Positions 27,723 through 35,658 of a DNA stretch of 64,000 nucleotides are shown here, in pieces. The notes below the pieces were generated by a model that searched no databases, was not told where the DNA came from, and saw only the letters and a list, made by a program, of their open reading frames with translations. Origin of the DNA: Marivirga harenae (lineage in GTDB: Bacteria > Bacteroidota > Bacteroidia > Cytophagales > Cyclobacteriaceae); assembly GCF_030534335.1 (NCBI RefSeq), contig NZ_CP130565.1:4113501-4177500 (forward strand). The letters are read 5' to 3'. Both the position numbers and the translations under genes were made by a program. The number at the start of each line of letters is the position of its first letter. The first letter of the stretch is position 1.

Positions 27723-28076
27723 ATGAGCTTTAAATTTGAAAATTTAAGAATTTGGCAGCTTTCAATGGATTATGCTGAAGGGATTTATAATATCTCAGAA
27801 AAATTTCCTAAATCTGAAATTTATAACCTAACTTCTCAAATCAGGCGAGCTGTTGACTCAATTGCCTTAAATATTGCAGAAGGTTCTATCCTTCAATCAT
27901 CACTTGAAAACAAAAGGTTTTTAGGATATTCGATTCGGTCCTTGGCAGAAGTAGTAACATGTTTATATAAAGCCGATAGAAGAAAGTATATAGATAATGA
28001 ATGCTTCAAAATCAATTATGACCAAGCTTATCTATTAATGAATATGATGATAAGCTATAGATCAAAAATTAAATAA
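27723..28076 (+). CDS. Four helix bundle protein (23S rRNA IVP / S23-like)
   Basis: A 117-residue protein from the ATG giving MSFKFENLRIWQLSMDYAEG; the open frame starts 23 codons earlier but the family begins here. Signature segments are FENLRIWQ, ISEKFPKSEIYNLTSQIRRA (about 27-46), SIALNIAEGS (about 50-59) and FLGYSIRSLAEV. Family members are small four-helix bundles related to the proteins encoded in 23S rRNA intervening sequences and to the Avd accessory protein of retroelements; no biochemical role is proven for the stand-alone form. It sits between asnS and hutI, framed by inverted 25-bp repeats, which hints at insertion as a unit. Confidence 0.85.
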   Translation: MSFKFENLRIWQLSMDYAEGIYNISEKFPKSEIYNLTSQIRRAVDSIALNIAEGSILQSSLENKRFLGYSIRSLAEVVTCLYKADRRKYIDNECFKINYDQAYLLMNMMISYRSKIK

Positions 28077-28133
28077 AATTCAAAAACAATGGGTTCCGGT
28101 AGTGAAAATTAAAGTGAAGGAAATTCAACATCC

Positions 28134-28158
28134 TACACCCAACATCCATCACCCCACA
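28134..28158 (-). repeat. 25-bp inverted repeat copy, right of IVP gene
   Basis: Reverse-complement partner of 27577-27601 (24 of 25 identical). Extra related units on both sides (ACACCCA and CATCATCC blocks) extend the low-complexity tract up to about 28170, immediately before the hutI start. Translation of this tract is what lengthens the hutI open frame artificially. Confidence 0.75.
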
Positions 28159-28179
28159 CCCATCATCCAACTTTTACCC

Positions 28180-29406
28180 ATGCTCATAACAAACATAAAA
28201 TCACTTTTTGGCAACAGAGAAAAATCAGAATTACTGAGAGGTAAAGCTTTAGGAGAAATGCCTTCTCTTCATAATGCCTTTATTGAAGTAAAAGACGGAA
28301 TTATTCATGATTATGGCAAAATGGAGGATTTGAATGTCGAACCTCAGGGCGAAATATTCGATGCCAAAGGAAAATCTATTTTACCTGCTTTTTGTGATTC
28401 ACATACTCATATTGTTTTTGCAGGTAGCCGTGAAGACGAATTTGTTCACAAAATAAAAGGCTTAAGCTACGCTGAAATTGCAGCTAAAGGAGGTGGAATT
28501 TTGAATTCAGCTAAAAGATTGGCTGATACTTCCGAAGATGAGCTATTTGAACAAGCCATGGTTCGAGTCAATGAAGTAATGCAGCTTGGAACAGGTGCTT
28601 TAGAAATCAAAAGTGGTTATGGATTAAGTCTGGAAGCTGAGCTCAAAATGCTTCGAGTAATCAGAAGAATAAAAGAAACAGTCCATATTCCTGTTAAATC
28701 TACATTTTTAGGTGCACACGCTTTTCCAGAGCCCTATAAAGAAAATAAAGAAGCTTATATAAAGCTGATTATCGATGAAATGTTGCCCGCAATAGCAGAT
28801 GAAAAATTAGCAGATTATATCGATGTATTTCGTGAAACAGGCTTTTTTGATGAGACTTTAAGTGAGCAAGTTTTAAATGCGGGTGCAAAATACGGCTTGA
28901 AAGCAAAAATTCATGCCAATCAATTGAATAATAGTGGCGGTGTTCAGTTGGGAATAAAAACAAATGCTATTAGTGTTGACCATTTAGAGACTTTAGGAAA
29001 AGAAGAAATCAAATTGCTTGGTGAAAATGATATTATTTCCACTTTGCTTCCATCAGCTGCTTTCTTTTTAAGAATGGGATATCCGCCAGCTCGTGAATTA
29101 ATTGATGCAGGAGCTGCTATTGCTTTAGCTACGGACTATAATCCAGGATCTTCACCAAGTGGAAATATTCCCTTATTGATTTCTCTTGCTTGTATTCAAA
29201 TGAAAATAACACCTGAGGAAGCTTTTAATGCAGCTACTTTAAATGGAGCCTTTGCGATGGAAGTTGAAAATGAAGTCGGTTCCATTTCTAAAGGAAAAAG
29301 AGCTAACTTGATACTGACAAAGGATATTCCTTCTTTAGCCTACATGCCTTATGCTTTTGGCTCTCAGAACATTGAAAAGGTCATGATAAAAGGAGAATGG
29401 ATATAA
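28180..29406 (+). CDS. hutI: Imidazolonepropionase
   Basis: A 408-residue amidohydrolase from ATG 28180; the upstream in-frame GTG would translate the His/Pro repeat tract and is rejected. It hydrolyses imidazolone-5-propionate to N-formimino-L-glutamate, step three of histidine degradation. Metal ligands are in FCDSHTHIVFAG (about 69-80), LGAHAFPEP (about 177-185), AKIHANQL (about 244-251) and ATDYNPGSSPSGN (about 318-330). The gene overlaps hutG by 10 bp, so the two steps are translated together. hutH and hutU are not in the window. Confidence 0.95.
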   Translation: MLITNIKSLFGNREKSELLRGKALGEMPSLHNAFIEVKDGIIHDYGKMEDLNVEPQGEIFDAKGKSILPAFCDSHTHIVFAGSREDEFVHKIKGLSYAEIAAKGGGILNSAKRLADTSEDELFEQAMVRVNEVMQLGTGALEIKSGYGLSLEAELKMLRVIRRIKETVHIPVKSTFLGAHAFPEPYKENKEAYIKLIIDEMLPAIADEKLADYIDVFRETGFFDETLSEQVLNAGAKYGLKAKIHANQLNNSGGVQLGIKTNAISVDHLETLGKEEIKLLGENDIISTLLPSAAFFLRMGYPPARELIDAGAAIALATDYNPGSSPSGNIPLLISLACIQMKITPEEAFNAATLNGAFAMEVENEVGSISKGKRANLILTKDIPSLAYMPYAFGSQNIEKVMIKGEWI

Positions 29407-30389
29407 AGCACTTTCATTTTTTTGACGAACAAGATTTACATAGCTACCTAAAGCCAAGAGAAGGAGAAACTAAAATTGGTGAGAAAATCGCTTATGGAAA
29501 TGATTTTAAAAATTCTACTGCGAAATTTGTCCTATTAGGAATTGAAGAATCGATTGGTGTAAAAGGAAATTTGGGAGTAAGTGGCACCCATACCGCTTGG
29601 AATTCTTTTTTGACAGCGTTCCTTAATAGTCAGCATACCTACAAATTGAATGGAGAAAGCATTCACCTTTTGGGAAATTTCAATTTTCAGCAAATGGCAG
29701 ATAATGCTAAATTTGTTGATGATTTTAGAAAACTAGTTCCTATTGTTGATGTAGCAGTATACCCACTTATTCAAGAAATTTCCGCAGCTGGAAAAATTCC
29801 GATTGTTATAGGAGGCAGTCATGCCAATGCTTTCCCAATTATTAAAGCCGTTAGCTTAGCAAAGAATAAGGCCATAAATGTGATTAATTTAGACGCACAT
29901 GCTGATTTCAGAGCTTTGGAAGGCAGACATAGCGGCAATCCATTTAGCAACGCAAAGGCTAAAGGATATATGGCAGACTATAGTATTTTAGGTCTTCATG
30001 AAAACTACAATAGCCAAAATATGCTGGATGAGATGGCTAAGCATAAAGGCATTCGCTACTTTTTTTGGGAGGATATTTATTTAAGAAAAAAAATCACTTT
30101 TGAAGAGGCATTACTTGATTTCATTCAGCTCAATCAAAATAAAACATGCGGTATTGAACTAGACACGGACAGCATTGAAGGAGTGTTAAGTTCGGCCATG
30201 ACACCCTCTGGTTTTAGCACCACAAATGCAAGATATTATGTCTATCAAACTAGTCATAATTTACATCCATCCTATTTCCATATTTGTGAAGCAGCTACCG
30301 AATTAGAAACTGGATTAAAAGATAATAGCACTGGAAAACTACTATCTTATTTAGTAAGTGATTTTGTTAAAGGATTTCTAGAGAGCTAG
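29397..30389 (+). CDS. hutG: Formimidoylglutamase (ureohydrolase family)
   Basis: A 330-residue arginase/agmatinase-family enzyme. Manganese ligands appear in GGSHANA (about 142-148), NLDAHADFR (about 164-172) and ELDTDSI (about 253-259), although the last motif departs from the usual SxDxDxxDP. Directly downstream of and overlapping hutI, it most likely converts N-formimino-L-glutamate to glutamate and formamide. The family assignment is firm; the specific reaction rests on context. Confidence 0.88.
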   Translation: MDIKHFHFFDEQDLHSYLKPREGETKIGEKIAYGNDFKNSTAKFVLLGIEESIGVKGNLGVSGTHTAWNSFLTAFLNSQHTYKLNGESIHLLGNFNFQQMADNAKFVDDFRKLVPIVDVAVYPLIQEISAAGKIPIVIGGSHANAFPIIKAVSLAKNKAINVINLDAHADFRALEGRHSGNPFSNAKAKGYMADYSILGLHENYNSQNMLDEMAKHKGIRYFFWEDIYLRKKITFEEALLDFIQLNQNKTCGIELDTDSIEGVLSSAMTPSGFSTTNARYYVYQTSHNLHPSYFHICEAATELETGLKDNSTGKLLSYLVSDFVKGFLES

Positions 30390-30398
30390 AAAAAAGAA

Positions 30399-30731
30399 TT
30401 AATACTTCAAAATATCTCCTAAAGTCTTCTTCATTTGTTCCATGTGGTCTGTCGAAACCTCCCCTAATTTATTAATAAATCGGTCTTTTGAAATGGAGCG
30501 AATATGAAAAACCAAAATCTCTGACTTTTCCTTCAATCCATTTCTAATATCAGGTTCTAAAACAGGATTACCTTTATAGCCTTTCACTTTTGTTGCGAGT
30601 GGACAAACTATTATGGTTCGTAAAAATTCATTAGCCAAATTTCCACTCAAAATGACAACAGGCCGGAAACCTGCTTGCTCACTTCCTTTCACAGGATTTA
30701 GGTTCACATTCCAAATTTCAGCCTGCTTCAT
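30399..30731 (-). CDS. MazF/PemK-type toxin
   Basis: A 110-residue endoribonuclease-toxin-like protein. The SH3-like barrel signature is intact: QAEIWNVNLNPVKGSEQAGFRPVVILSGN (Glu/Trp start, catalytic Arg in GFRPVVIL) and TIIVCPLATK with the conserved Thr/Cys-Pro-Leu segment, then RSISKDRFINKLGEV. MazF enzymes cut mRNA at short sequence motifs to slow growth. Its ATG overlaps the antitoxin stop by 4 bp (ATGA). It ends 9 bp from the convergent hutG stop. Confidence 0.9.
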   Translation of the reverse strand: MKQAEIWNVNLNPVKGSEQAGFRPVVILSGNLANEFLRTIIVCPLATKVKGYKGNPVLEPDIRNGLKEKSEILVFHIRSISKDRFINKLGEVSTDHMEQMKKTLGDILKY

Positions 30732-30970
30732 TCTTCGTTCGTATCTTTGAGTTGCTTCCAGTAATCTTGCATACCTTCTTCTGCAACCATCATAACATCT
30801 AAGTCATCTCCTGCCATTTGGTAGGATTTGGCATATTCTGCCTTTTCTATATTTTCTAAATAGACAGTTAAGGCCTTTTCTATCAATTTATTCTTAGGCA
30901 TATTGAGTTCATTAGCCTTTTTGGCCAATAAATCAACAAGGTGTTTGGGAAGCGTTGTTGTTATATTCAT
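30728..30970 (-). CDS. Ribbon-helix-helix antitoxin of the MazF-type pair
   Basis: An 80-residue protein from the ATG giving MNITTTLPKHLVDLL; a start 8 codons upstream is possible but would run into the operator. The N-terminal strand (NITTTLP) and two helices (KHLVDLLAKKANELN, KNKLIEKALTVYLE) are a ribbon-helix-helix DNA-binding domain. The acidic C-terminal tail (DLDVMMVAEEGMQDYWKQL) should wrap and neutralise the toxin. Upstream lies a perfect inverted repeat that suits autorepression. Confidence 0.88.
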   Translation of the reverse strand: MNITTTLPKHLVDLLAKKANELNMPKNKLIEKALTVYLENIEKAEYAKSYQMAGDDLDVMMVAEEGMQDYWKQLKDTNEE

Positions 30971-30977
30971 GGCTATT

Positions 30978-31002
30978 TTATATTTGTATATCACAAATAT
31001 AA
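30978..31002. promoter_or_regulatory. Inverted-repeat operator of the toxin-antitoxin pair
   Basis: Arms TTATATTTGT (30978-30987) and ACAAATATAA (30993-31002) are exact reverse complements around 5 nt, beginning 8 bp upstream of the antitoxin ATG. Read on the minus strand the arm includes TATATTTG, which fits the Bacteroidota -7 box TAnnTTTG, so the operator may overlap the promoter; I could not place a matching -33 box. Confidence 0.55.
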
Positions 31003-31045
31003 TACAAAAATATAGAATTAAAAGTTCTAGAGAACTCTTCTTGTA

Positions 31046-32839
31046 TTAACTCTGCACCCCAAAACTATCATTCCCAACTAAAGAAGGTTGATTAAACCTT
31101 CCGTTTTCATCTCTATTTTCAAGATTTAAAACACCTCTTGGACAAACAGAAGAGCAAACTCCACAACCAACGCAAGAAGAACGGATAATATTTTGACCTC
31201 TTTGAGCATACCATCTAACATCAATACCCATTTCACAATAAGTAGAGCAATTACCACATGAGATACATTGCCCTCCATTTGTAGTGATTCTAAATCTAGA
31301 TTTGAATCGCTGTACTAAACCTAAATAGGCTGCAAGAGGACATCCGAATCGGCACCAAACTCTATTTCCCATAAAAGGATAAAACCCGGTACCAATTACA
31401 CCAGAAAATACAGATCCAATTCCGAAACCATAGACCGCTCTTATATTATAAGTATTCATCCCCAAAAGCTTAGAGCTCCCGGTGAAATATGTATATAAAA
31501 CAGCAGCCGTCATCACGACTGCAAAAACCAATACTCCATGAATTAACCACCTTTCGATTTTCCAAGCTCCTAGTGATTTATCTGATAGTTGTCTGTATGG
31601 ATCGCCCAAGGTTTCAGCTAATCCCCCACATCCGCAAACCCAACTGCAATACCATCTCTTCCCGTACAGATAAGTGAAAATTGGCACACCTAAAGTAAAT
31701 AATGCTATTCCCCACCCTAACATAAAAAGTCCGATGGTTCCTGCTTCTACCATTTCGTTCAATCTATAATCAAAAAAGAAGCTGTAATCTAGCGGCCACA
31801 TATTCTTTAAATCCATATAAGGCTGATTTAAGCGAACCAATATCTCAGGAATAACAAAAGCAAAAGCTAATTGAAAGAACATGACAGAGACGGTTCTAAC
31901 CATTTGATAAGGACTATGTCTATACTTAATGATCATCCGAATTCCCATCACTAAAATAGCAAGAGTATAAAGGAAACCATACATAAACCATTGACTGGCG
32001 GGGTTACCACTTAGCATCTTACTTACAGGATCAACCATAACAATCCATGAGGTCATATACTCTGGAAACCAATAAAGAAATACATAAAAGCTAATGAGAA
32101 ACGTCCCTAAAAGAATACCAATCCAACCTCTGTTTTTTAGGGCACTGTGAAATATTCCATCATTCTTAATTCCGGCATGCTGTATCTTTAATCGCGGCAA
32201 TAAATACATAATGGCACCAATGATTGGAACTCCAATGGTTAAAAACAGCCACAGCCATGGATTTTGTGCAACTGGTCCTACTTCAGATTTTTTGGCGACC
32301 GTAAATGCTTTACTATTAATATTATCTTTACTAAAACCCTTCTGTGATATAATTGAATTATTGACATCCCCAATCACTTTTTGCAACTGTACAGCTAATT
32401 CTTCCGATGAATTATATTCCTTACCTTCCATCCAGCCGGTATAATCCCTTAATTGTTTGATTTGCCATTTTTCAACTTCACTTGAAGGCTCTCCTATTGC
32501 CTCCTCAATTGAAGATTTTTGAAAAGACTTGAGGTCGGCTGACTTAGAAATTTTTTCCGCCAAACTGACATTGATTTCAAATGTTGATTTGATTTCAGTA
32601 TTTGCTGCCTTCAAAGTTGATTTCAAATCACCTACGAAAGCGAACTGATTATCATATTTCTTTCCGTAGACATCTTCTGCAAACTTATTGACAACTGCAA
32701 ATGATTGCTCCCCTACTGCATCTTGCAAGTCTTTTTTATCCAGTTGATATTGCCCCAAAAAGAATAAGGACAAATAGGTTAAAAAACCTAAAGTGAAAAC
32801 AACTAGTCCTAGTTTATGTATTAATTTCAAGCTTTTCAT
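31046..32839 (-). CDS. Membrane polyferredoxin (NosR/NapH-like 4Fe-4S protein)
   Basis: A 597-residue membrane protein. One N-terminal helix (about 10-30) leads to a periplasmic, helix-rich domain (about 31-190) unlike the FMN domain of NosR. Five or six helices follow, with the NapH/CcoG-family cysteine motifs WYCSWVCGCGG (about 395) and WCRFGCPLAAYLG (about 500). Two ferredoxin motifs close the protein: CISCGNCSTYCEMG (about 521) and CVGCGVCSSVCPRG (about 556). Such proteins carry electrons across or along the inner membrane. The paired FAD oxidoreductase gene upstream (8 bp gap) is the likely electron donor or acceptor. Confidence 0.85.
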   Translation of the reverse strand: MKSLKLIHKLGLVVFTLGFLTYLSLFFLGQYQLDKKDLQDAVGEQSFAVVNKFAEDVYGKKYDNQFAFVGDLKSTLKAANTEIKSTFEINVSLAEKISKSADLKSFQKSSIEEAIGEPSSEVEKWQIKQLRDYTGWMEGKEYNSSEELAVQLQKVIGDVNNSIISQKGFSKDNINSKAFTVAKKSEVGPVAQNPWLWLFLTIGVPIIGAIMYLLPRLKIQHAGIKNDGIFHSALKNRGWIGILLGTFLISFYVFLYWFPEYMTSWIVMVDPVSKMLSGNPASQWFMYGFLYTLAILVMGIRMIIKYRHSPYQMVRTVSVMFFQLAFAFVIPEILVRLNQPYMDLKNMWPLDYSFFFDYRLNEMVEAGTIGLFMLGWGIALFTLGVPIFTYLYGKRWYCSWVCGCGGLAETLGDPYRQLSDKSLGAWKIERWLIHGVLVFAVVMTAAVLYTYFTGSSKLLGMNTYNIRAVYGFGIGSVFSGVIGTGFYPFMGNRVWCRFGCPLAAYLGLVQRFKSRFRITTNGGQCISCGNCSTYCEMGIDVRWYAQRGQNIIRSSCVGCGVCSSVCPRGVLNLENRDENGRFNQPSLVGNDSFGVQS

Positions 32840-32847
32840 ATATCTAT

Positions 32848-34179
32848 TTAAAATATTCCTAACACCTTTTTTCTACCTACCTTAACCTGCTCATTGGGAT
32901 ATCTTTCATTGTACATCCCGACCAGCTCGTTTTCATACTTTTTGAAAAATTCCGGATCAAAATTGGCTTCTTTTAAATTTTGAAAGACCTTTTTCATTGG
33001 CCATTTATCTCTCATCATTTTATCACAAACCTCGTGTCGATATCTTACGCCCATCAAGTTTACTCCTTTTAGCGTATTATCGCTTTTGCTGAACACCAAT
33101 CTTATAGATTTCTCTCCCTTTTCATGCTCCCAATAAAAATGCTCCTCTGTTTCATCATCAGGTTGATTGGATACTTGACCATAGGTTTGATATTCAATAT
33201 CCAAAAACTTAGCCGAATTAAACCAAACCCCAGGTTGATAAGCAGTTTTAGTTCCACAAATAGTCTGAGCTAAGGTTTCTCCATGCATTCTTCCCGTGTA
33301 CCAAACTTGTTCAATCGGTCTCCTGTCATCTGCAGGAGCTTTTTCAAACTCAGCGCAATCACCTATGGCATAAACATCTGGTTGATTGGTTTCGAAATAC
33401 TCATTGACTTTAATGCCCTTTCCTGTTTCTAACTCAGAATTCTTCAGAAAATCAATATTAGGAGAAACTCCTACTGTTAGTCCAACAAACTGTGCATCCA
33501 ATTCTCCACCTTCCTTCAATTGAACCCCTTTTGCTCTGCCACTTCCGTCATCAAGAATTTCATCTATCTCCGTACTCAACATTAACTTGAACCCATGCTT
33601 GCGAATGTGTCGATTTATCATTTCCGATTCTTCAGGCGGTAATACATTATTCCAAAAACTGCTCTCACGAACAACAAAAGTGACATCAATCCCGCGAGTA
33701 TGGAACATCTCTCCCATTTCTATGCCGATTAATCCACCACCTACAATAACGGCATTTTGTGTGGTTGGAGAATACCTCTCCATACCTTCTAAATCCTGAT
33801 AACTGTAAAGTCCTTGTACTGCTTCTAGATCTTGCCCTGGCCAACCGAACTTATTGGATTTAGAACCTACTGCTAATACTAGAACATCATATGATAAACT
33901 TTCAGATTTTCTTAATTGTAGAGACTTGCTCTTAAAATCAATCTTCTCTACGAAATCGTAGACTAATTCAATTCTATTTTTCTTCCAGAAAAAATCCTCA
34001 TAAGGCTTAGTGCTTTCATATTTCATATGCCCCATGTAAATATACATCAAAGCTGTTCTGGAAAAGAAATGTTCAGTTTCTGCAGAAATAATAGTGATAT
34101 GATCTTCACTATGTTTGCGGATATGTCTTGCAGTAGTTACTCCTGAAATGCCATTTCCAATGATTATGATGTTCCTCAT
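32848..34179 (-). CDS. FAD/NAD(P)-dependent oxidoreductase, partner of polyferredoxin
   Basis: A 443-residue pyridine nucleotide-disulfide-type flavoprotein from ATG 34179; the open frame extends 5 codons to a TTG. FAD binding: NIIIIGNGISGVTTARHIRK (about 3-22) and DVYAIGDCAEF (about 278-288). NAD(P) binding: AVIVGGGLIGIEMGEMF (about 146-162). There is no redox-active CxxxxC pair, so it is not a glutathione or lipoyl reductase; it resembles ferredoxin reductases and the NirB N-terminal half. The C-terminus (about 330-443) is an added domain. The gene precedes the polyferredoxin gene by 8 bp. Confidence 0.85.
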   Translation of the reverse strand: MRNIIIIGNGISGVTTARHIRKHSEDHITIISAETEHFFSRTALMYIYMGHMKYESTKPYEDFFWKKNRIELVYDFVEKIDFKSKSLQLRKSESLSYDVLVLAVGSKSNKFGWPGQDLEAVQGLYSYQDLEGMERYSPTTQNAVIVGGGLIGIEMGEMFHTRGIDVTFVVRESSFWNNVLPPEESEMINRHIRKHGFKLMLSTEIDEILDDGSGRAKGVQLKEGGELDAQFVGLTVGVSPNIDFLKNSELETGKGIKVNEYFETNQPDVYAIGDCAEFEKAPADDRRPIEQVWYTGRMHGETLAQTICGTKTAYQPGVWFNSAKFLDIEYQTYGQVSNQPDDETEEHFYWEHEKGEKSIRLVFSKSDNTLKGVNLMGVRYRHEVCDKMMRDKWPMKKVFQNLKEANFDPEFFKKYENELVGMYNERYPNEQVKVGRKKVLGIF

Positions 34180-34314
34180 AAGGTTTGTTTTCAAATCTTT
34201 TAGTTTCTTAATTCAATATTAATGCTAATAAATCTAAACAATTGTCAAGTCGGAGACAATAAAAAGCAATCCAAAATTGAATTGTCTTCGTTTCTTATTA
34301 AAAACTTAAACACA

Positions 34315-35040
34315 ATGAAAACATTTAAATTTACAATTATTGCCATATTATACTTTGGAATAAGTGTGATGGCCTCCGGACAAGCGATTACAAAATTCAA
34401 TAGCGAAGTCGATACCTTATTGAAAAATTATGTCCAAAATGGAAAAGTCGATTATAAGAGATTGAAAAAAAACTTTCAAGATGTTGAAAAATTATATAAT
34501 TCCATAGCAACACTTAAAATAAACGACTTAAGTAAAAACGAGACCAAGGCGCTTTATATCAATGCTTACAATATTATAGTAATTAGACAAATTACTGAGT
34601 ATTTCCCTCTAAAATCAGCCATTGATAAAAACGGATTCTTTGATAAAGTGAAACATAATGTGGGTGGAGAAATGTTGACTTTAGATCAAATTGAAAAAGG
34701 AAAAGTGATCATTCCATTTCAGGACCCAAGAGTACATTTTGCTTTTTCATGTGCTGCAGCAAGTTGTCCTGAATTAGCCGACTTTGCATATACCGCTAAT
34801 AATCTAGAAGCTCAACTGAATGAGCGAACCACCAATGCGGTAAACAATCCAGATTTTACTAAAGTACAACCCAATAAAAACTTAGTAGAAGTATCTAAAA
34901 TATTTAAGTGGTATGAAAGAGATTTTAAAATGGAGTCAAGCGATGCTTTATCCTACATTAATAAATATAGGACAAATAAAATCCCTGAAAATTATAAAGT
35001 TGAATTCTACGAATATGACTGGAGTTTAAACATTCAATAG
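34315..35040 (+). CDS. Secreted DUF547 protein
   Basis: A 241-residue exported protein from ATG 34315, which gives a clear signal peptide (MKTFKFTIIAILYFG, cleavage near ASGQ, about residue 22); the longer reading lacks one. DUF547 features: ALYINAYNIIVIRQI (about 83-97), RVHFAFSCAAASCPEL (about 138-153) with two Cys and a His that could form a thiol active site, and a C-terminal FKWYERDF. The family is common beside redox and envelope genes but its activity is unknown. It is divergent from the oxidoreductase-polyferredoxin pair, with 135 bp between starts. Confidence 0.85.
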   Translation: MKTFKFTIIAILYFGISVMASGQAITKFNSEVDTLLKNYVQNGKVDYKRLKKNFQDVEKLYNSIATLKINDLSKNETKALYINAYNIIVIRQITEYFPLKSAIDKNGFFDKVKHNVGGEMLTLDQIEKGKVIIPFQDPRVHFAFSCAAASCPELADFAYTANNLEAQLNERTTNAVNNPDFTKVQPNKNLVEVSKIFKWYERDFKMESSDALSYINKYRTNKIPENYKVEFYEYDWSLNIQ

Positions 35041-35047
35041 CTATAAA

Positions 35048-35079
35048 GCTTTTCCAAAGTTCTTAAACTTTGGAAAAGC
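35048..35079. terminator. Perfect hairpin between convergent genes
   Basis: Arms GCTTTTCCAAAGTT (35048-35061) and AACTTTGGAAAAGC (35066-35079) pair over 14 bp with a CTTA tetraloop, 7 bp after the DUF547 stop and 10 bp before the DUF4494 stop. There is no T tract outside the stem, so it may terminate or just protect both 3' ends. Confidence 0.6.
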
Positions 35080-35089
35080 AACTCATCAT

Positions 35090-35572
35090 TTATTGGGCTT
35101 CTTCCTCTGAAACCTCCTCTTGCAATTCAGAAGACTCTGGAGATATGTCACCGGTATAATTGAATACTTCAATAATTGGGCTTTCAATTACTTCGGGCAC
35201 CTGGAAAGAAACCAACATATTATTCAAACTCAAATATATTCTATCGTAAGCTTCCTTTACGTTTTTAGCAGTTACAATCATTTGATTGACAATCTTCTTC
35301 TCTTTCCCACTTTCCTCCGCTACATAGTAAACCACTTTACACTTATACCACACATCTGCATCTTCGTAATGAAAAACATCTACTATTTTGCTTTTGCTGA
35401 TTCCGGTTATCATGAATTCGCCTCTTACGCGTTCTCCCATCTCTTCATAAATGCGAGTTTCCGCTTCCGTAAATGAAACGGCATCCACCAAATACGGCTC
35501 TGTAACGGATTTTAATCTTCCGTTCTCATCTTCTTTTTGATACTTCACTTTGCACAAAAACCACTGCTTCAT
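35090..35572 (-). CDS. DUF4494 family protein
   Basis: A 160-residue cytosolic protein from the ATG giving MKQWFLCKVKYQ (a 5-codon longer reading is possible). It shows two similar halves: WFLCKVKYQKEDENG... with VDAVSFTEAETRIYEEMG, and WYKCKVVYYVAEESG... with VTAKNVKEAYDRIYLSL, which suggests an internal duplication. The C-terminus is Glu-rich and disordered. DUF4494 is restricted to Bacteroidota and has no known function. Confidence 0.85.
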   Translation of the reverse strand: MKQWFLCKVKYQKEDENGRLKSVTEPYLVDAVSFTEAETRIYEEMGERVRGEFMITGISKSKIVDVFHYEDADVWYKCKVVYYVAEESGKEKKIVNQMIVTAKNVKEAYDRIYLSLNNMLVSFQVPEVIESPIIEVFNYTGDISPESSELQEEVSEEEAQ

Positions 35573-35658
35573 AATCTTTATTTTCAAATTGGATTGCGAA
35601 TATACAGGAAATCAAAATTGAATGGAAATGGGTCACGAATTTGTTTTAACTTTGCTCA

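Noticed and set aside
28102-28179. N-terminal extension of HutI with His-Pro-Thr repeats
   Set aside because: It is the translation of the inverted repeat tract next to the IVP gene; HutI proteins start close to ATG 28180.
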